From NCBI GenBank assembly GCA_031261325.1, contig JAISKH010000067.1:1-64000 (forward strand): a DNA stretch of 64,000 bases, written 5' to 3'. Shown here piece by piece: positions 51,501 through 60,144 of the stretch; the first letter of the stretch is position 1; each line of letters begins with the position of its first letter. The notes under the pieces were generated by a model that was given only the letters and a program-made list of their open reading frames with translations, had not been told where the DNA came from and made no database searches. The DNA is from Oscillospiraceae bacterium (GTDB lineage Bacteria > Bacillota > Clostridia > Oscillospirales > Oscillospiraceae). Both the position numbers and the translations under genes were made by a program.

Positions 51501-54500
51501 CGACGCTTTGTTCAGCCCCGAACGGAACGGTCAGGCTTTCATTAGCTGGAGCTTGCGCTTTGCCGACGGTTGGCCGTCGCAAATGACGGAGGTCGGCGGC
51601 GCGTGGAGCTACATTGAGGGCAAGCTGCCTGTCCTGACAAATTTTGCGGACAAAATGTCTGCGGATTTCCCGTCATATTTTGCATCCGTAAGAGATAACG
51701 GCGAAGTCGGCGACAAGAGCGCGTTGCAAGCTGCCATTGACGCGGCTTCCGCGCTTAAGATTGACGATTTCAGCGCGGAAGCGGCAAAGTGGAGCGAGCT
51801 TCAGAAAACGCTGACATTTGCGCAACAGATTATTGCGCTTTATGACGCGTCGCAGGAAGTGATTGACGCGATGACGGCGACTGTCACGACTGTGCGGGCG
51901 GAGCTGGAGGAGCTTACCGCCATTAAGCTGGAGGGGAAAGGCACGGCGGACGAACCGTTTCTGATTTCGGGTCTTGCGCAGCTGCTGAAAATGAATCGCC
52001 TTGTCAACGCGGCTGACGCGAAGATTGCGGGCATATACAACGCAGCGAGCTACAAGCTGACCGCGGACATTGACATGAGCGGAGTGACGACGTGGACGCC
52101 GCTTGTGTATAAGGGCGGCACGTTCGACGGCGACAACCATATCATTTCCAACTTGCGACTCTCCTCAACGGCGGCTAATCTCGGTTTCTTCGGTGCGGTA
52201 ACGGGCGCAACAATAAAAAATCTGACACTTGACGACTTCAACATCAAAGGCGTGTCCAATATCGGGGCGATTGCCGCTGCCGCTTCCGCAAACACAAAAA
52301 TTGAAAACTGTCACGTTCGCGGAACAATAATCGCGTCAGGCGACTATGTCGGCGGCATCGCGTCGAGCTTGACGGGTTCAAACGCAGCCGCGCACTCGCA
52401 AATACTTGACTGCACCGCTGCGGTTGACATACTCGTCACAGCCGGTAACGGCAGCTACGTCGGCGGAATAGTCGGCTCAATGAGCAATATGGCAACGGTA
52501 AGCAATTGCGCGGTGAGCAATTATACTGTAGGCGGCGCGATTGTTGATAACGGCAGTAATGGATATGTCGGCGGAATAGTCGGTCAGATGAGCGGCAATA
52601 CGGCGACATATTGCACAGTAACTCAATGCTCCGTAAATGCCAACATCTCCGGCTTGTCCGTTGGCGGCGTTGTGGGGTACGGCAACTCGAACGGCTCAAC
52701 CCTAGATTCTCCGGGACGCATTGTAATCTCCGAAAGCTATTTCAACGGTGTGCTGACTCCCGCGTCCGCGAGCAAGGCGAGCGTTGCGGGCGGAATAATG
52801 GGTACGCTCTACAACAATGTAAAGATTACTGATTGCCGAAGCGATGGCATAATCAATATGGCGACCGCCGCCGGTGGTATTGTCGGCAAATTCATCGGCA
52901 ATACCAGTACCCCGTCCTATTCAACGATTGCAAACTGCTACACCACGACGAGTATCGTAAACGGCGGCAAAGCCGCAGGTATTCTCGGTGACTTCAGTAC
53001 GAGCTTGGCAACATCAACCAGCAAGCTCTACATAACTGACAGCGTTGCGCTGAATGAGCAAGTCAGCGGCGAAACGGTCGCACACGCGGTTTCCACCGTT
53101 GAGGAAGGTCACAGCAGATTTGTGCTGACGGGCGTTAAGGCTTGGGGCGGAATGCCTGTGTACTTGGGTGGCGAAGCGCAAGGTGTGCCCGACGCTTTCG
53201 CGCTTAGTTACGCGGAATTGCAACTCGCGGCAAGCTGGCCGAGCGGTTTCAGACGCGCTGCCGCGCCGTGGACTTTGACGGACGGCGAATTGCCTGTTTT
53301 TGCGGGTGAACCTCCCGTCAACGGCGCGTTGCCTGTTTATTTGGCGGGTAACAGTCAACCGCGCGTAATCTTGAACCACAAAGCACTTCTGGCATTGATA
53401 AACGCTGCCGACGCGGAGACGGAAACGAAGTATACGGCGGACAGTTGGGCGCAGCTCACCGCAAAGCTGGACGGCGCGAAAGCGCAAATGCGCAGCACCG
53501 CCGCGACGCAAGACGACGTTGCCGAAGCAATAGCCGCGCTTCAGGCGGCAATCGACGCGCTTGAGCCGTACAAAGAGCCTACCACGCTTATCGGCACGGG
53601 CGACGCGTTGACGCCTTACGAGATAGGCAGCGTTGCGGATTACGACGAAATGGCGCGGTTGCTCGACATCTCGACAACAGACATTTACCGCACCGCGTAC
53701 TTCAAGCTGACCGCCGACATTGACCTCGGCGGCGTGACGCGGTCGCCGCTTGTGTACACTACCGAAACTAGCACGTCTAAGGCTCCGATGTTTGAGGGTG
53801 ATTTTGACGGCGGCGGACACACAATTTCCAATCTGACAATAGAACACGGTTGGAGCGCAGGCATGTTCGGCTATGTTTACGGCGCGAGTATACACGACTT
53901 GACGCTTGAAAGCTGCTCCGTCTCCGCCGCGGGCAGTCATAGCGGCGCAATCGCGGGAACCGCGCTCGGCTCGGTGATTGAAAACATTTTCGTCGTTGAC
54001 GGTTACGTGACGGGTTCGAGCTATCTGGGCGGCATCATCGGTAGCGGCGGGAGCACCTTGACGAACTGCCATTTTGAGGGCAATGTCGAAACGCTCACGA
54101 ACAAGCTCGCCTATTGGGTCGGCGGATTGGTCGGAAACTACAGCGGGAATATCACCGACTGCTCATTTAAGGGCAAGCTCATTTACAACGGAACGCCACA
54201 GTCGCAGGTGATGATGGGCGGCATCGTCGGTCAGTTCGGCGGCGGCGACATCAGGAGCTGCATTGTCGAAGCGGACATTATCTACAGGCTTAAAACGGGT
54301 GACAGCATTGTAAACACCGGGGCGGATACGGGCGGCATCGTCGGACGCTTTGACGGCGGCACAATCGACGACAGTCACTTTATCGGCACAATTGAGGGCA
54401 GAGGCGAAAACACGGGCGGTATCGTCGGTAACTTCAAAGGCTCGGAAATAACAAACAGCACTAGCAGCGGCAAGATTTTAATGAACTTTCCGAACGACAC

Positions 54501-55539
54501 CGGCTGGTCAAGACCCGCGGGCGGAATTGTCGGAAACATTGATACCAGCGCAAAGGGTTCTGTCTTGATTGACAACTGCGAAAGCGAAATGAGCATAAAC
54601 GGTTTTCATGAGGCGGGCGGAATCGCGGGCGTCGCGACCGGGAGCGGGACGCTTACAATCTCCAATTCCAAAGCGATGAACGAGGAAATTAACGGTCGCA
54701 GTAACGACAAGCTCGACCCGTTCTTCTTCGGCGAGGATTGGTATGATAAGTTTACGGGCACGTTCGTATCAGACAATAACTACATTTGGGACGGCATGAA
54801 AATCAACGGCAAAACCGTGGAAGAATGGTTGCATGATACCGTTAACGACGGTAAATACGGCGGCGAAACAGGCGGCGTTGCGATTGGTCCGAAGCCTGAT
54901 TTGCCGAAGCCCGACGACGGCTACCACGGCGGCGGCGACCATGACGACGGCGAACCCGACGATGGCGGCGAACCGCCGACTGTTCCGCCGAGCGGCGGCG
55001 GTGGCGACGCGCCTACACGTCCGTCAACGCAAACAACTGAAGATGAGCCGAAAACGGAAGAACCGCTCACTCCTGTTGAGGAAGATTACCCGAATGTTCC
55101 CTCGGTCGCGCCTGTGGTTATAGTTGACGCTCCCGCTCCTGCGGCGGACGCGCCGAATGCGGCGGCGGCTCCGCAACAGCCGTCAGAGGAGCCGACGCAA
55201 CCGAACGCGGACGCGCCGAAGGAACCGACAAATACCGTTTCGCGCCCCGACACGACGTATGTTGCGCCGAACGCCAACGCGCCTGTTTTGAACATCACGG
55301 CGGCGGACGAGGACGACGCGACAGTAATTACGGACGACGAAAAGGACGAAGTTATCGACGCTCCTGTCGAGCGGGAAACGGAATCGGAGGAAAGGCTTAT
55401 TGAATCCGCGCCTGAACGCGAGAAAATAGAAAACAACTTGCCTGTTGCGGTGATAACGGTCATCGGCGGCTTGTTGGTGGTTGGCGGCGGCGTTATCGCG
55501 ATTACCGCAGGTCGGCGGCGGCGGAGCGGCGGCAAGTGA
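48520..55539 (+). CDS. Giant repeat-module cell-surface protein (GLUG-like repeats, membrane anchored)
   Basis: The protein has 2339 residues. A signal peptide (about 1-35) is followed by four large modules that each open with G-x-GT-x3-P(F/Y)-x-I (near residues 94, 502, 1139, 1692), then a conserved LTADIDMSG..W.PL and FDGDG..ISNL block and many GLUG-like beta repeats (VGGIVG...I.NC.V.G). Helical FIVAR-like linkers (DKTALQAAINSAETL.., DKSALQAAIDAASAL.., HKALLALINAADAET..) precede modules 2-4. The C-terminus has a Pro/Asp/Glu-rich stalk from about 2120, a hydrophobic segment and RRRRSGGK. There is no LPxTG. Probably an adhesin or substrate-binding beta-solenoid; the ligand is unknown. Confidence 0.88.
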   Translation: MQKLTKRTTALILALLLALMPILTGTSLSTDSTDAESQIVASPVEEFDEAAADESDKELAKLVKLTVAELQQSEEGAFGILEEPEPELNPVPLGDGTQGAPYLIASVANLQWVRAQINGTATNAEFRAKYYKLTADLDMSEEEWSPLGAANATAFFGNFDGNGKVISNLSVRLQTGNVGFFGVLNGATITNLALVNVDIYSTANIVGGIAGNTTGTASTIAGCYVSGSVEAVGATAGGILGTTAIAVTIENCLVDGSVKATTSAGGILGQYTNGYPVIGSCIVLASVEATTNGGGILGNKNAAGTITIENCRVLSGSVTATTATAGAIYGNAVGTGSLNISDVSAWKGLVLAGVPLKEILYGEPLFNNDKNGGIVLSWTLATASGWPQSLRQGVWSYAAGSLPVLAYLTDTLSDDFPAYMSDYLTAPGDADKTALQAAINSAETLQALQYPDEWNSFQTVLARVKIVSADSESSQAELDAATTELEAAVGLLKSRNALELEGDGTAEAPFLIGNAELLQKMNRLINSSDATVRDAYRGKHYKLTADIDMSGIEWLPLGRTEAAAFTGVFDGDGQSISNLSVSVGTGAAMFSYISDATIRNLTLENCRTEATQYGYAAFLAANATSTATGTVTIANCRLSGTVSAAYTNAFAAGIISQVTNATLEITDCYVSGSIIGDGSYVGGIVARVDDSAVNISGCTVAADIRGGSSYAGGIIGLVYTRATAGAKGTATITDCHVTMNGEQSISATEYAGGIVGSAGYTGTAKSITIDSCTVTGGSIIAIGATVALSPAGGIVGNIANVMTAKITNCYAETTIEVGKQAGGGLVGYFPTSTSSTGVLTIEKSGFNGTVNSGAATYVGGLVGYGGRLTISDCFIGGEIIGGSRVGGFIGYVPNVGANRETRIENSYSTANVYGTSTVGGVLGEQATNDAGIFTVKGVRVVGKTVTRYGLSTGVTFGALSGDARFHTANYVQKDTYAWPGLTLDRKFLSNMSAADALFSPERNGQAFISWSLRFADGWPSQMTEVGGAWSYIEGKLPVLTNFADKMSADFPSYFASVRDNGEVGDKSALQAAIDAASALKIDDFSAEAAKWSELQKTLTFAQQIIALYDASQEVIDAMTATVTTVRAELEELTAIKLEGKGTADEPFLISGLAQLLKMNRLVNAADAKIAGIYNAASYKLTADIDMSGVTTWTPLVYKGGTFDGDNHIISNLRLSSTAANLGFFGAVTGATIKNLTLDDFNIKGVSNIGAIAAAASANTKIENCHVRGTIIASGDYVGGIASSLTGSNAAAHSQILDCTAAVDILVTAGNGSYVGGIVGSMSNMATVSNCAVSNYTVGGAIVDNGSNGYVGGIVGQMSGNTATYCTVTQCSVNANISGLSVGGVVGYGNSNGSTLDSPGRIVISESYFNGVLTPASASKASVAGGIMGTLYNNVKITDCRSDGIINMATAAGGIVGKFIGNTSTPSYSTIANCYTTTSIVNGGKAAGILGDFSTSLATSTSKLYITDSVALNEQVSGETVAHAVSTVEEGHSRFVLTGVKAWGGMPVYLGGEAQGVPDAFALSYAELQLAASWPSGFRRAAAPWTLTDGELPVFAGEPPVNGALPVYLAGNSQPRVILNHKALLALINAADAETETKYTADSWAQLTAKLDGAKAQMRSTAATQDDVAEAIAALQAAIDALEPYKEPTTLIGTGDALTPYEIGSVADYDEMARLLDISTTDIYRTAYFKLTADIDLGGVTRSPLVYTTETSTSKAPMFEGDFDGGGHTISNLTIEHGWSAGMFGYVYGASIHDLTLESCSVSAAGSHSGAIAGTALGSVIENIFVVDGYVTGSSYLGGIIGSGGSTLTNCHFEGNVETLTNKLAYWVGGLVGNYSGNITDCSFKGKLIYNGTPQSQVMMGGIVGQFGGGDIRSCIVEADIIYRLKTGDSIVNTGADTGGIVGRFDGGTIDDSHFIGTIEGRGENTGGIVGNFKGSEITNSTSSGKILMNFPNDTGWSRPAGGIVGNIDTSAKGSVLIDNCESEMSINGFHEAGGIAGVATGSGTLTISNSKAMNEEINGRSNDKLDPFFFGEDWYDKFTGTFVSDNNYIWDGMKINGKTVEEWLHDTVNDGKYGGETGGVAIGPKPDLPKPDDGYHGGGDHDDGEPDDGGEPPTVPPSGGGGDAPTRPSTQTTEDEPKTEEPLTPVEEDYPNVPSVAPVVIVDAPAPAADAPNAAAAPQQPSEEPTQPNADAPKEPTNTVSRPDTTYVAPNANAPVLNITAADEDDATVITDDEKDEVIDAPVERETESEERLIESAPEREKIENNLPVAVITVIGGLLVVGGGVIAITAGRRRRSGGK

Positions 55540-55562
55540 CGGTAAACCGCTGATATAAGCAA

Positions 55563-55602
55563 AACAAAGAGTACGACCAAAGGGATAGTCGTACTCTTTG
55601 TT
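55563..55602 (+). terminator. Terminator after the surface-protein gene
   Basis: AACAAAGAGTACGAC / GTCGTACTCTTTGTT, a perfect 15-base-pair stem with a ten-base loop. Confidence 0.82.
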
Positions 55603-55760
55603 GCTTCACTCGCTGTTTGTCAGACCTATTATGTTTGACCTATTATGTTATACTTTCTGTTCGCGGGCTTGTTATTTTAATTGAGAAAAGGTATATCACA
55701 CGCGGCGTTTTTGTGCTACAATTATCGCAATAAATAAGGTTTTGACGGGAGGAATTTTTA

Positions 55761-56918
55761 ATGTATCAAGAATTTACGGCGGGCGCGGGCGTTATATTCG
55801 GGCGCGGCTCAATCTCCGTTCTCGGCGAAAGGCTTGCGGCGCGCGGGCTGCGCAAGGCTCTGCTTATCTACGACACGGGTATTGAGCGCGCGGGGATTGT
55901 CGCGCGGGCTGTCGCTTCGCTGGACGCGGCGGGCGTGGCTTACGCGACGTTTGACGGCGTGGTTGCCGACCCGCCCGACTCGGTTGTGGACGCGGCTGGC
56001 GAGCTTGCCCTCGCAGTCGGCGCGGACTGCCTTGTCGGTATCGGCGGCGGAAGCAGCATGGACACGGCTAAGGCGGCTTCGATTCTGCTGTCGGGCAACT
56101 TGGGTCCCGTGAAAAAGTACATTCTCGCGCACCCGATAAGCATGGACACTACCGCGCCCGTGATTCTCGTGCCGACGACGGCGGGAACGGGCAGCGAGTG
56201 CACGCGCGTCGCGATTATCTCGCGTCCCGATGAGCGCGCGAAGTGGAGCGTTTACGTTAACACGACGCTCGCGGTTGTTGACCCCGAGCTTATGGTTTCG
56301 CTGCCGCTGGAGGAGACGGCGAACACGGGGTTGGACGCGCTAGCCCACGCGACGGAATCTTACACGAGCAATTGCGCGAATGTGCACGCGGATTATTACG
56401 GGTTGGGCGCGATTCGCAAGATTGCGGAGAGCTTGGTACTGAGTTATCAACACCCCGACAACATTGAGTATCGCAGCGAGATGGCTCTTGCCGCGAACTG
56501 GGCGGGCATGGCGTTCCGCGACCCGCTGACGCACATGGCGCACGCTATCGGCGACGCGCTTAGTGTTGCGTTCCACACGCCGCACGGGCAGAGCTGCTCG
56601 CTCGGGCTTGCCGAAACCATGCGGTTCGTCGCGCCCTTTGTGCCGGAGCGCATGGCGGACATTGCGCGCGCCATGGGTATCGCGCTGACGGGCGGTGAGG
56701 ACGGCGCGCGGCTCGGCGACATGGTTGCGGAAGCGATTTACGGCATGATGCGCGCGATGAACGTGAAGTCCCTGCGCGAGCTGGGCGCGACGCGCGAGCA
56801 GGTGACGGGGCTTGCCCAAGCGGTCGCCGACAGTCATCTGACGGGCTACTGCCCGACAGCCGTGACGGTTGATGTCGCTGAGCGCTTGCTTGGTAAGGTG
56901 TTTGATTTTTATTGTTGA
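55761..56918 (+). CDS. Iron-containing alcohol dehydrogenase
   Basis: The protein has 385 residues. The cofactor loop GGGSSMDTAKAASIL near residue 95 and the metal-binding region (TGLDALAHATESY, then FHTPHGQSCSLGLAETM with three His) are those of group III Fe-ADH. It reduces aldehydes or oxidises alcohols with NAD(P). The substrate is not readable. Monocistronic, behind GGGAGGAA, with a TACAAT -10 candidate near 55715 but a poor -35. Element copy D starts directly after it. Confidence 0.9.
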   Translation: MYQEFTAGAGVIFGRGSISVLGERLAARGLRKALLIYDTGIERAGIVARAVASLDAAGVAYATFDGVVADPPDSVVDAAGELALAVGADCLVGIGGGSSMDTAKAASILLSGNLGPVKKYILAHPISMDTTAPVILVPTTAGTGSECTRVAIISRPDERAKWSVYVNTTLAVVDPELMVSLPLEETANTGLDALAHATESYTSNCANVHADYYGLGAIRKIAESLVLSYQHPDNIEYRSEMALAANWAGMAFRDPLTHMAHAIGDALSVAFHTPHGQSCSLGLAETMRFVAPFVPERMADIARAMGIALTGGEDGARLGDMVAEAIYGMMRAMNVKSLRELGATREQVTGLAQAVADSHLTGYCPTAVTVDVAERLLGKVFDFYC

Positions 56919-56920
56919 CA

Positions 56921-57500
56921 ACAATATTCTCTCGTCCCGCCGAGCGGCACCTCTCTCTGCGTAACAGCGCAGTTGCTGTTTTAGTTTCTCTATTGTTTTT
57001 CAATCTCAAAGGAGATTCGCTTGCCCTACGCGGGCGGCGCCCCCTTTCCATTGCGGGAAAGGGGGGAAAGCGCATTTAAGAGGGGGTGAACCCCCTCTTA
57101 AAAATCACCCCCGATGCTAGGCGCAAACCGATTGCGGCGTTACGGACAAGAAGTTAACGCTTGGGTTGCAAGCTGCCACTTGGCAAGGTCAACTGCGTTG
57201 CAACGCTGTTGGCTTTCGCGGAGCGAGCTTGCACTTGAAGTTTAGTCTTGTGCCGCGTAATGAGCGACCTGATTTGCGATAGCGACTGGAGACTATAGTG
57301 CTCTGAGAAGCGGGGAGCTTCTTAAGAGGGGCGGCAGCCCCTCTTAAGCGCGCTTTCCCCCCTTTCCCGCGTTGGAAAGGGGGCGCCGTCCGCGGAGGAC
57401 AAGCGAATCTCCTTTGAGATTGAAAAAAATTCAAAACACTAAACAGCAGGGCGAGTGCAACGCGCAACAGGTGCCCTGCGGGGGACGAGGGGAATATTGT
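56921..57500. repeat. Dispersed hairpin-rich element, copy D, with clear terminal inverted repeats
   Basis: The 580-base block begins ACAATATTCTCTCGTCCC and ends with the complement of ACAATATTCCCCTCGTCCC, so the outer ends are inverted repeats of about 30 bases with few mismatches. The interior repeats the plan of copy C: hairpins TTAAGAGGGGG/CCCCCTCTTAA and CTTAAGAGGGGC/GCCCCTCTTAAG, CCCCTTTC stems, and the central GCAAGCTGCCACTTGGCAAGG to GCCGCGTAATGAGCGACCTG segment. The right end abuts the stop codon of the mogA gene. No coding frame is credible. Confidence 0.82.
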
Positions 57501-57982
57501 TAGTGGTCGCCCGGCTTGCGCAGCATTTCAAGCCCGTGGGGCAGCGCCGCCGCAACGGCCTGTAGATTCTCGCGGGCGGCGCGTTCGCTGCCCGGGAGAT
57601 TTATTATCAGGGTCAAGCCGCGTATGCCCGCTTCGCAGCGCGAGAGCATGGCGCGGTTCGTGATTTTCAGGCTTTCGTACCGCATCGCCTCGGGTATGCC
57701 GGGCGCGCGGCGTTCCACTACGGCAAGCGTCGCTTCGGGGGTGATGTCGCGCGGGGAGAAGCCCGTGCCGCCCGTCGTGACGACAAGCGCAATGCCGCGC
57801 TCGTCCGCGCACTCAATCAGCTCGCGCTCGATGTCGGCGCGCTCGTCGGGAACTATCGTCGTGTACGCGACCTCAAAGCCTGCGGCGCGCAGTATTTCCG
57901 CGACGGCGGGTCCCGCCGTGTCCACGCGCTCGCCGCGCGAGCCTTTGTCGCTTACGGTTATGACCGCCGCCGTGAAGCTCAT
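57500..57982 (-). CDS. MogA/MoaB molybdopterin adenylyltransferase
   Basis: The protein has 160 residues. AAVITVSDKGSRGERVDTAG, the TTGGTGFSPRDITPEATLAV core and the terminal INLPGSERAARENLQAVAAA are diagnostic of the MoCF-binding fold. It adenylates molybdopterin ahead of metal insertion. The start overlaps the MOSC gene stop by four bases. Last gene of the moa operon. Confidence 0.92.
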   Translation of the reverse strand: MSFTAAVITVSDKGSRGERVDTAGPAVAEILRAAGFEVAYTTIVPDERADIERELIECADERGIALVVTTGGTGFSPRDITPEATLAVVERRAPGIPEAMRYESLKITNRAMLSRCEAGIRGLTLIINLPGSERAARENLQAVAAALPHGLEMLRKPGDH

Positions 57983-58443
57983 GGTTGCACCTCGTTATTC
58001 TGTTCGACTATCTCAAGGCTGTCGCCGGGGCGAACCGTGCCCTCTTCGATTACGATTGCGAACACGCCCTCGCGCGGCATTACGCAGTCGCCCGTCTTTT
58101 GGCGGATTTCGCACGCTTCGTGGCACTCCTTGCCGATTTGCGTGACCTCAAGGAGCGTTTCGCCGGCGCGCAGACGCGTGCCGATTGGGAGCTTGTAGAG
58201 CGTTATGCCCTCGGTTAGTATGTTCTCCGCGAATACGCCGGGCGGCAGGTCGAAAGTGCTCGTCGTGAGCTTTTCGCGCAGCTTGTCCACACTCTCAACG
58301 CCGAGCAGACTGACCTGTCGGTGCCAATCGCCCGCGTGCGCGTCGCCGTCAATCCCGTGCTCGCGCCGCAAAGCAATCTCGGGCACCTGAGTCTTAATCG
58401 TCCCCTTGCGTTCGCTGATACAAGTAGCCAAAATCTTAGCCAT
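57979..58443 (-). CDS. MOSC-domain protein
   Basis: The protein has 154 residues. The MOSC pattern KTQVPEIALRREHGIDGDAH, then WHRQVSLL, PPGVFAENILTEGI and GKECHEACEIRQKTGDCVMP, with the conserved Cys. MOSC proteins bind molybdenum cofactor or transfer sulfur to it, and small ones like this are often fused or adjacent to MogA. The ATG at 58443 follows GGAGG; the frame extends to 58488 without a better site. Confidence 0.9.
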   Translation of the reverse strand: MAKILATCISERKGTIKTQVPEIALRREHGIDGDAHAGDWHRQVSLLGVESVDKLREKLTTSTFDLPPGVFAENILTEGITLYKLPIGTRLRAGETLLEVTQIGKECHEACEIRQKTGDCVMPREGVFAIVIEEGTVRPGDSLEIVEQNNEVQP

Positions 58444-58484
58444 AAATGTAACCTCCAAATTTATCGTATCCCACGTCCAAATTG

Positions 58485-58964
58485 TCAACTGTCAATTGCG
58501 TTATAAGTTCCCGACTTGCCGCCCGACTTGTGCGTCAGGCGCACCTCGCCGATTACAATGTCGCGCTGCACCGCCTTGCACATGTCGTAAATCGTAAGCG
58601 CGGCAACGGTTACGGCGGTCATCGCTTCCATTTCGACGCCCGTTTCGCCCGTGCAGCGCGTCGTCGCGGAGACGGTTACGGTGTTCGCGCTTTCGTCAAG
58701 CTCGAACGACAAATCCGCGCCCGTGAGCGCGATTGGGTGGCACATCGGGATAATGTCCGACGTGCGTTTCGCGCCCATTATTCCCGCGACCTGCGCGACG
58801 GCGAGCACGTCGCCCTTCTTGAGCTTGCCGTCCCGCACAAGCTCAAACGTCGCGCGGTTCAGGCGCACGACAGCGCAAGCCGTCGCAACGCGGTCGGTCC
58901 GAGGCTTCAAGGACACGTCAACCATACGCGCCCGACCGTCGTCATTAAAGTGAGTAAGCGGCAT
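58485..58964 (-). CDS. moaC: Cyclic pyranopterin monophosphate synthase
   Basis: The protein has 159 residues. FNDDGRARMVDVSLKPRTDR, AKRTSDIIPMCHPIALTGAD and TGVEMEAMTAVTVAALTIYD carry the MoaC catalytic Lys, His and Glu/Met segments. With MoaA it converts GTP to cyclic pyranopterin monophosphate. It is 57 bases after moaA, the gap being filled by AATTGTTAATTG-type repeats. Confidence 0.95.
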   Translation of the reverse strand: MPLTHFNDDGRARMVDVSLKPRTDRVATACAVVRLNRATFELVRDGKLKKGDVLAVAQVAGIMGAKRTSDIIPMCHPIALTGADLSFELDESANTVTVSATTRCTGETGVEMEAMTAVTVAALTIYDMCKAVQRDIVIGEVRLTHKSGGKSGTYNAIDS

Positions 58965-58975
58965 AAAAACCCCCC

Positions 58976-59022
58976 GTAAATTGTCAATTGTTAATTGTTA
59001 ATTGTTAATTGTTAATTGTCAT
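58976..59022. repeat. Tandem AATTGTTAATTG repeats between moaA and moaC
   Basis: About four to five units of AATTGT(C/T)AATTGTTAATTG-like sequence. The same family occurs at 13.3, 45.08, 58.48 and 63.88 kb. The units are palindromic and AT-rich in an otherwise GC-rich region. Confidence 0.75.
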
Positions 59023-60002
59023 CACCCTCCGATTGCGTTCATGCTGCGGGTGGATTTGCTGATTGCTTTGCCGCCGAGCGCGTGACGCTGCGGCTTGCCG
59101 AAAATCGCGGCGCGCATGGCTTGCAGCAGGTCGTCGCCATGCAGTCCGCGCAGGGGTATTTCGTCGGCGGAATGGAGACAGGGCTTCAGCTTGCCGTCGC
59201 TCGTGACGCGAACGCGGTTGCAGTCGGGGCAGAAGTGCGACGAGATTGGCGAGATTAGCCCGACGGTTCCCGTCGCGCCCGGCAGACGGTACAGCCGCGC
59301 AACGCCGTCAAGTCCTACTGGCGCAAGCTCCGTCACGGCGCGGAGGACGGCGGAATTTTCAAGGAAACGCTCGCTTGCCCATTCGGCGGCTTCGCCTATC
59401 GGCATCATCTCGATGAAGCGAACGTGAAGCTCGCCGCGCGTTTCGGTTCCGCGCGTTAGCTCTACAAGTTTGCGGATTTCCGCTTCGTTCACGCCGCTGA
59501 TTAGAACGGTGTTGATTTTAATGTCGGCGAACCCCGCCGCGCGCGCCGCTTCTATGCCGTCCAGCGCGGTTTTCAATTCGCCGCCGCGCGTAAGCTTCGC
59601 GTAACGCTCGGGGTCGAGCGTGTCAAGGCTGATGTTCAGGCGCGACACGCCGCACTCGCGCAGGGCTTCGGCGTAGTTCAGGCTCGCGCTCGCGCTTTTC
59701 GTCAGCAGCGTGCCGTTTGTGGTCAGGCATGTCTCGGCAATGCCCGAGGTTTGCGCGACAAGGCGGCATATATCGAGTATGCCGTGCCGCACGAGCGGCT
59801 CGCCGCCCGTTAGGCGCAGCTTTGTAATGCCAAGCTCGGCGGCAGCTTGCGCAAGCTCGCCTATTTCCTCGACGGACAGAATGTCGCTGTGACTGAGCTT
59901 TTCAACGCCGCGCTCGGGCATACAGTAGACGCAGCGCAGGTTGCACAGGTCGGTGACTGACAGCCGCAGATATGTAATTTCGCGCCCGTATTGGTCTTTC
60001 AC
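59022..60002 (-). CDS. moaA: GTP 3',8-cyclase
   Basis: The protein has 326 residues. Radical-SAM cluster CNLRCVYC near residue 20, C-terminal cluster FCPDCNRVRVTSDGKLKPCL and the terminal Gly-Gly (NAIGG) that the enzyme needs. It starts molybdopterin synthesis from GTP. GTG start at 60002 behind GGAGG. First gene of an operon with moaC, a MOSC gene and mogA. MoaD, MoaE and MoeA are not in the window. Confidence 0.95.
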   Translation of the reverse strand: MKDQYGREITYLRLSVTDLCNLRCVYCMPERGVEKLSHSDILSVEEIGELAQAAAELGITKLRLTGGEPLVRHGILDICRLVAQTSGIAETCLTTNGTLLTKSASASLNYAEALRECGVSRLNISLDTLDPERYAKLTRGGELKTALDGIEAARAAGFADIKINTVLISGVNEAEIRKLVELTRGTETRGELHVRFIEMMPIGEAAEWASERFLENSAVLRAVTELAPVGLDGVARLYRLPGATGTVGLISPISSHFCPDCNRVRVTSDGKLKPCLHSADEIPLRGLHGDDLLQAMRAAIFGKPQRHALGGKAISKSTRSMNAIGG

Positions 60003-60036
60003 GCGGCACCTCCGTTGTGTTTAATCGGTTCGTAAC

Positions 60037-60066
60037 ATTGTATCACACAAGCGGGGTTTGGGTCAA
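60037..60066 (-). promoter_or_regulatory. Promoter of the moa operon
   Basis: On the minus strand TTGACC (60066-60061), an 18-base spacer and TACAAT (60042-60037), about 35 bases before the moaA GTG. Confidence 0.72.
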
Positions 60067-60068
60067 AC

Positions 60069-60096
60069 AAAAAAACCGCCACGTGTGTGACGGTTT
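60069..60096 (-). terminator. Terminator of rpsT
   Basis: On the minus strand AAACCG..CGGTTTTTTT with an imperfect CAC/GTG inner stem, ending three bases before the -35 of the moa promoter. Confidence 0.65.
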
Positions 60097-60144
60097 CGTG
60101 CGCTTATTGTTCGGGCGGAGGGCATTTGGCTTGAAGTAAGCCGC

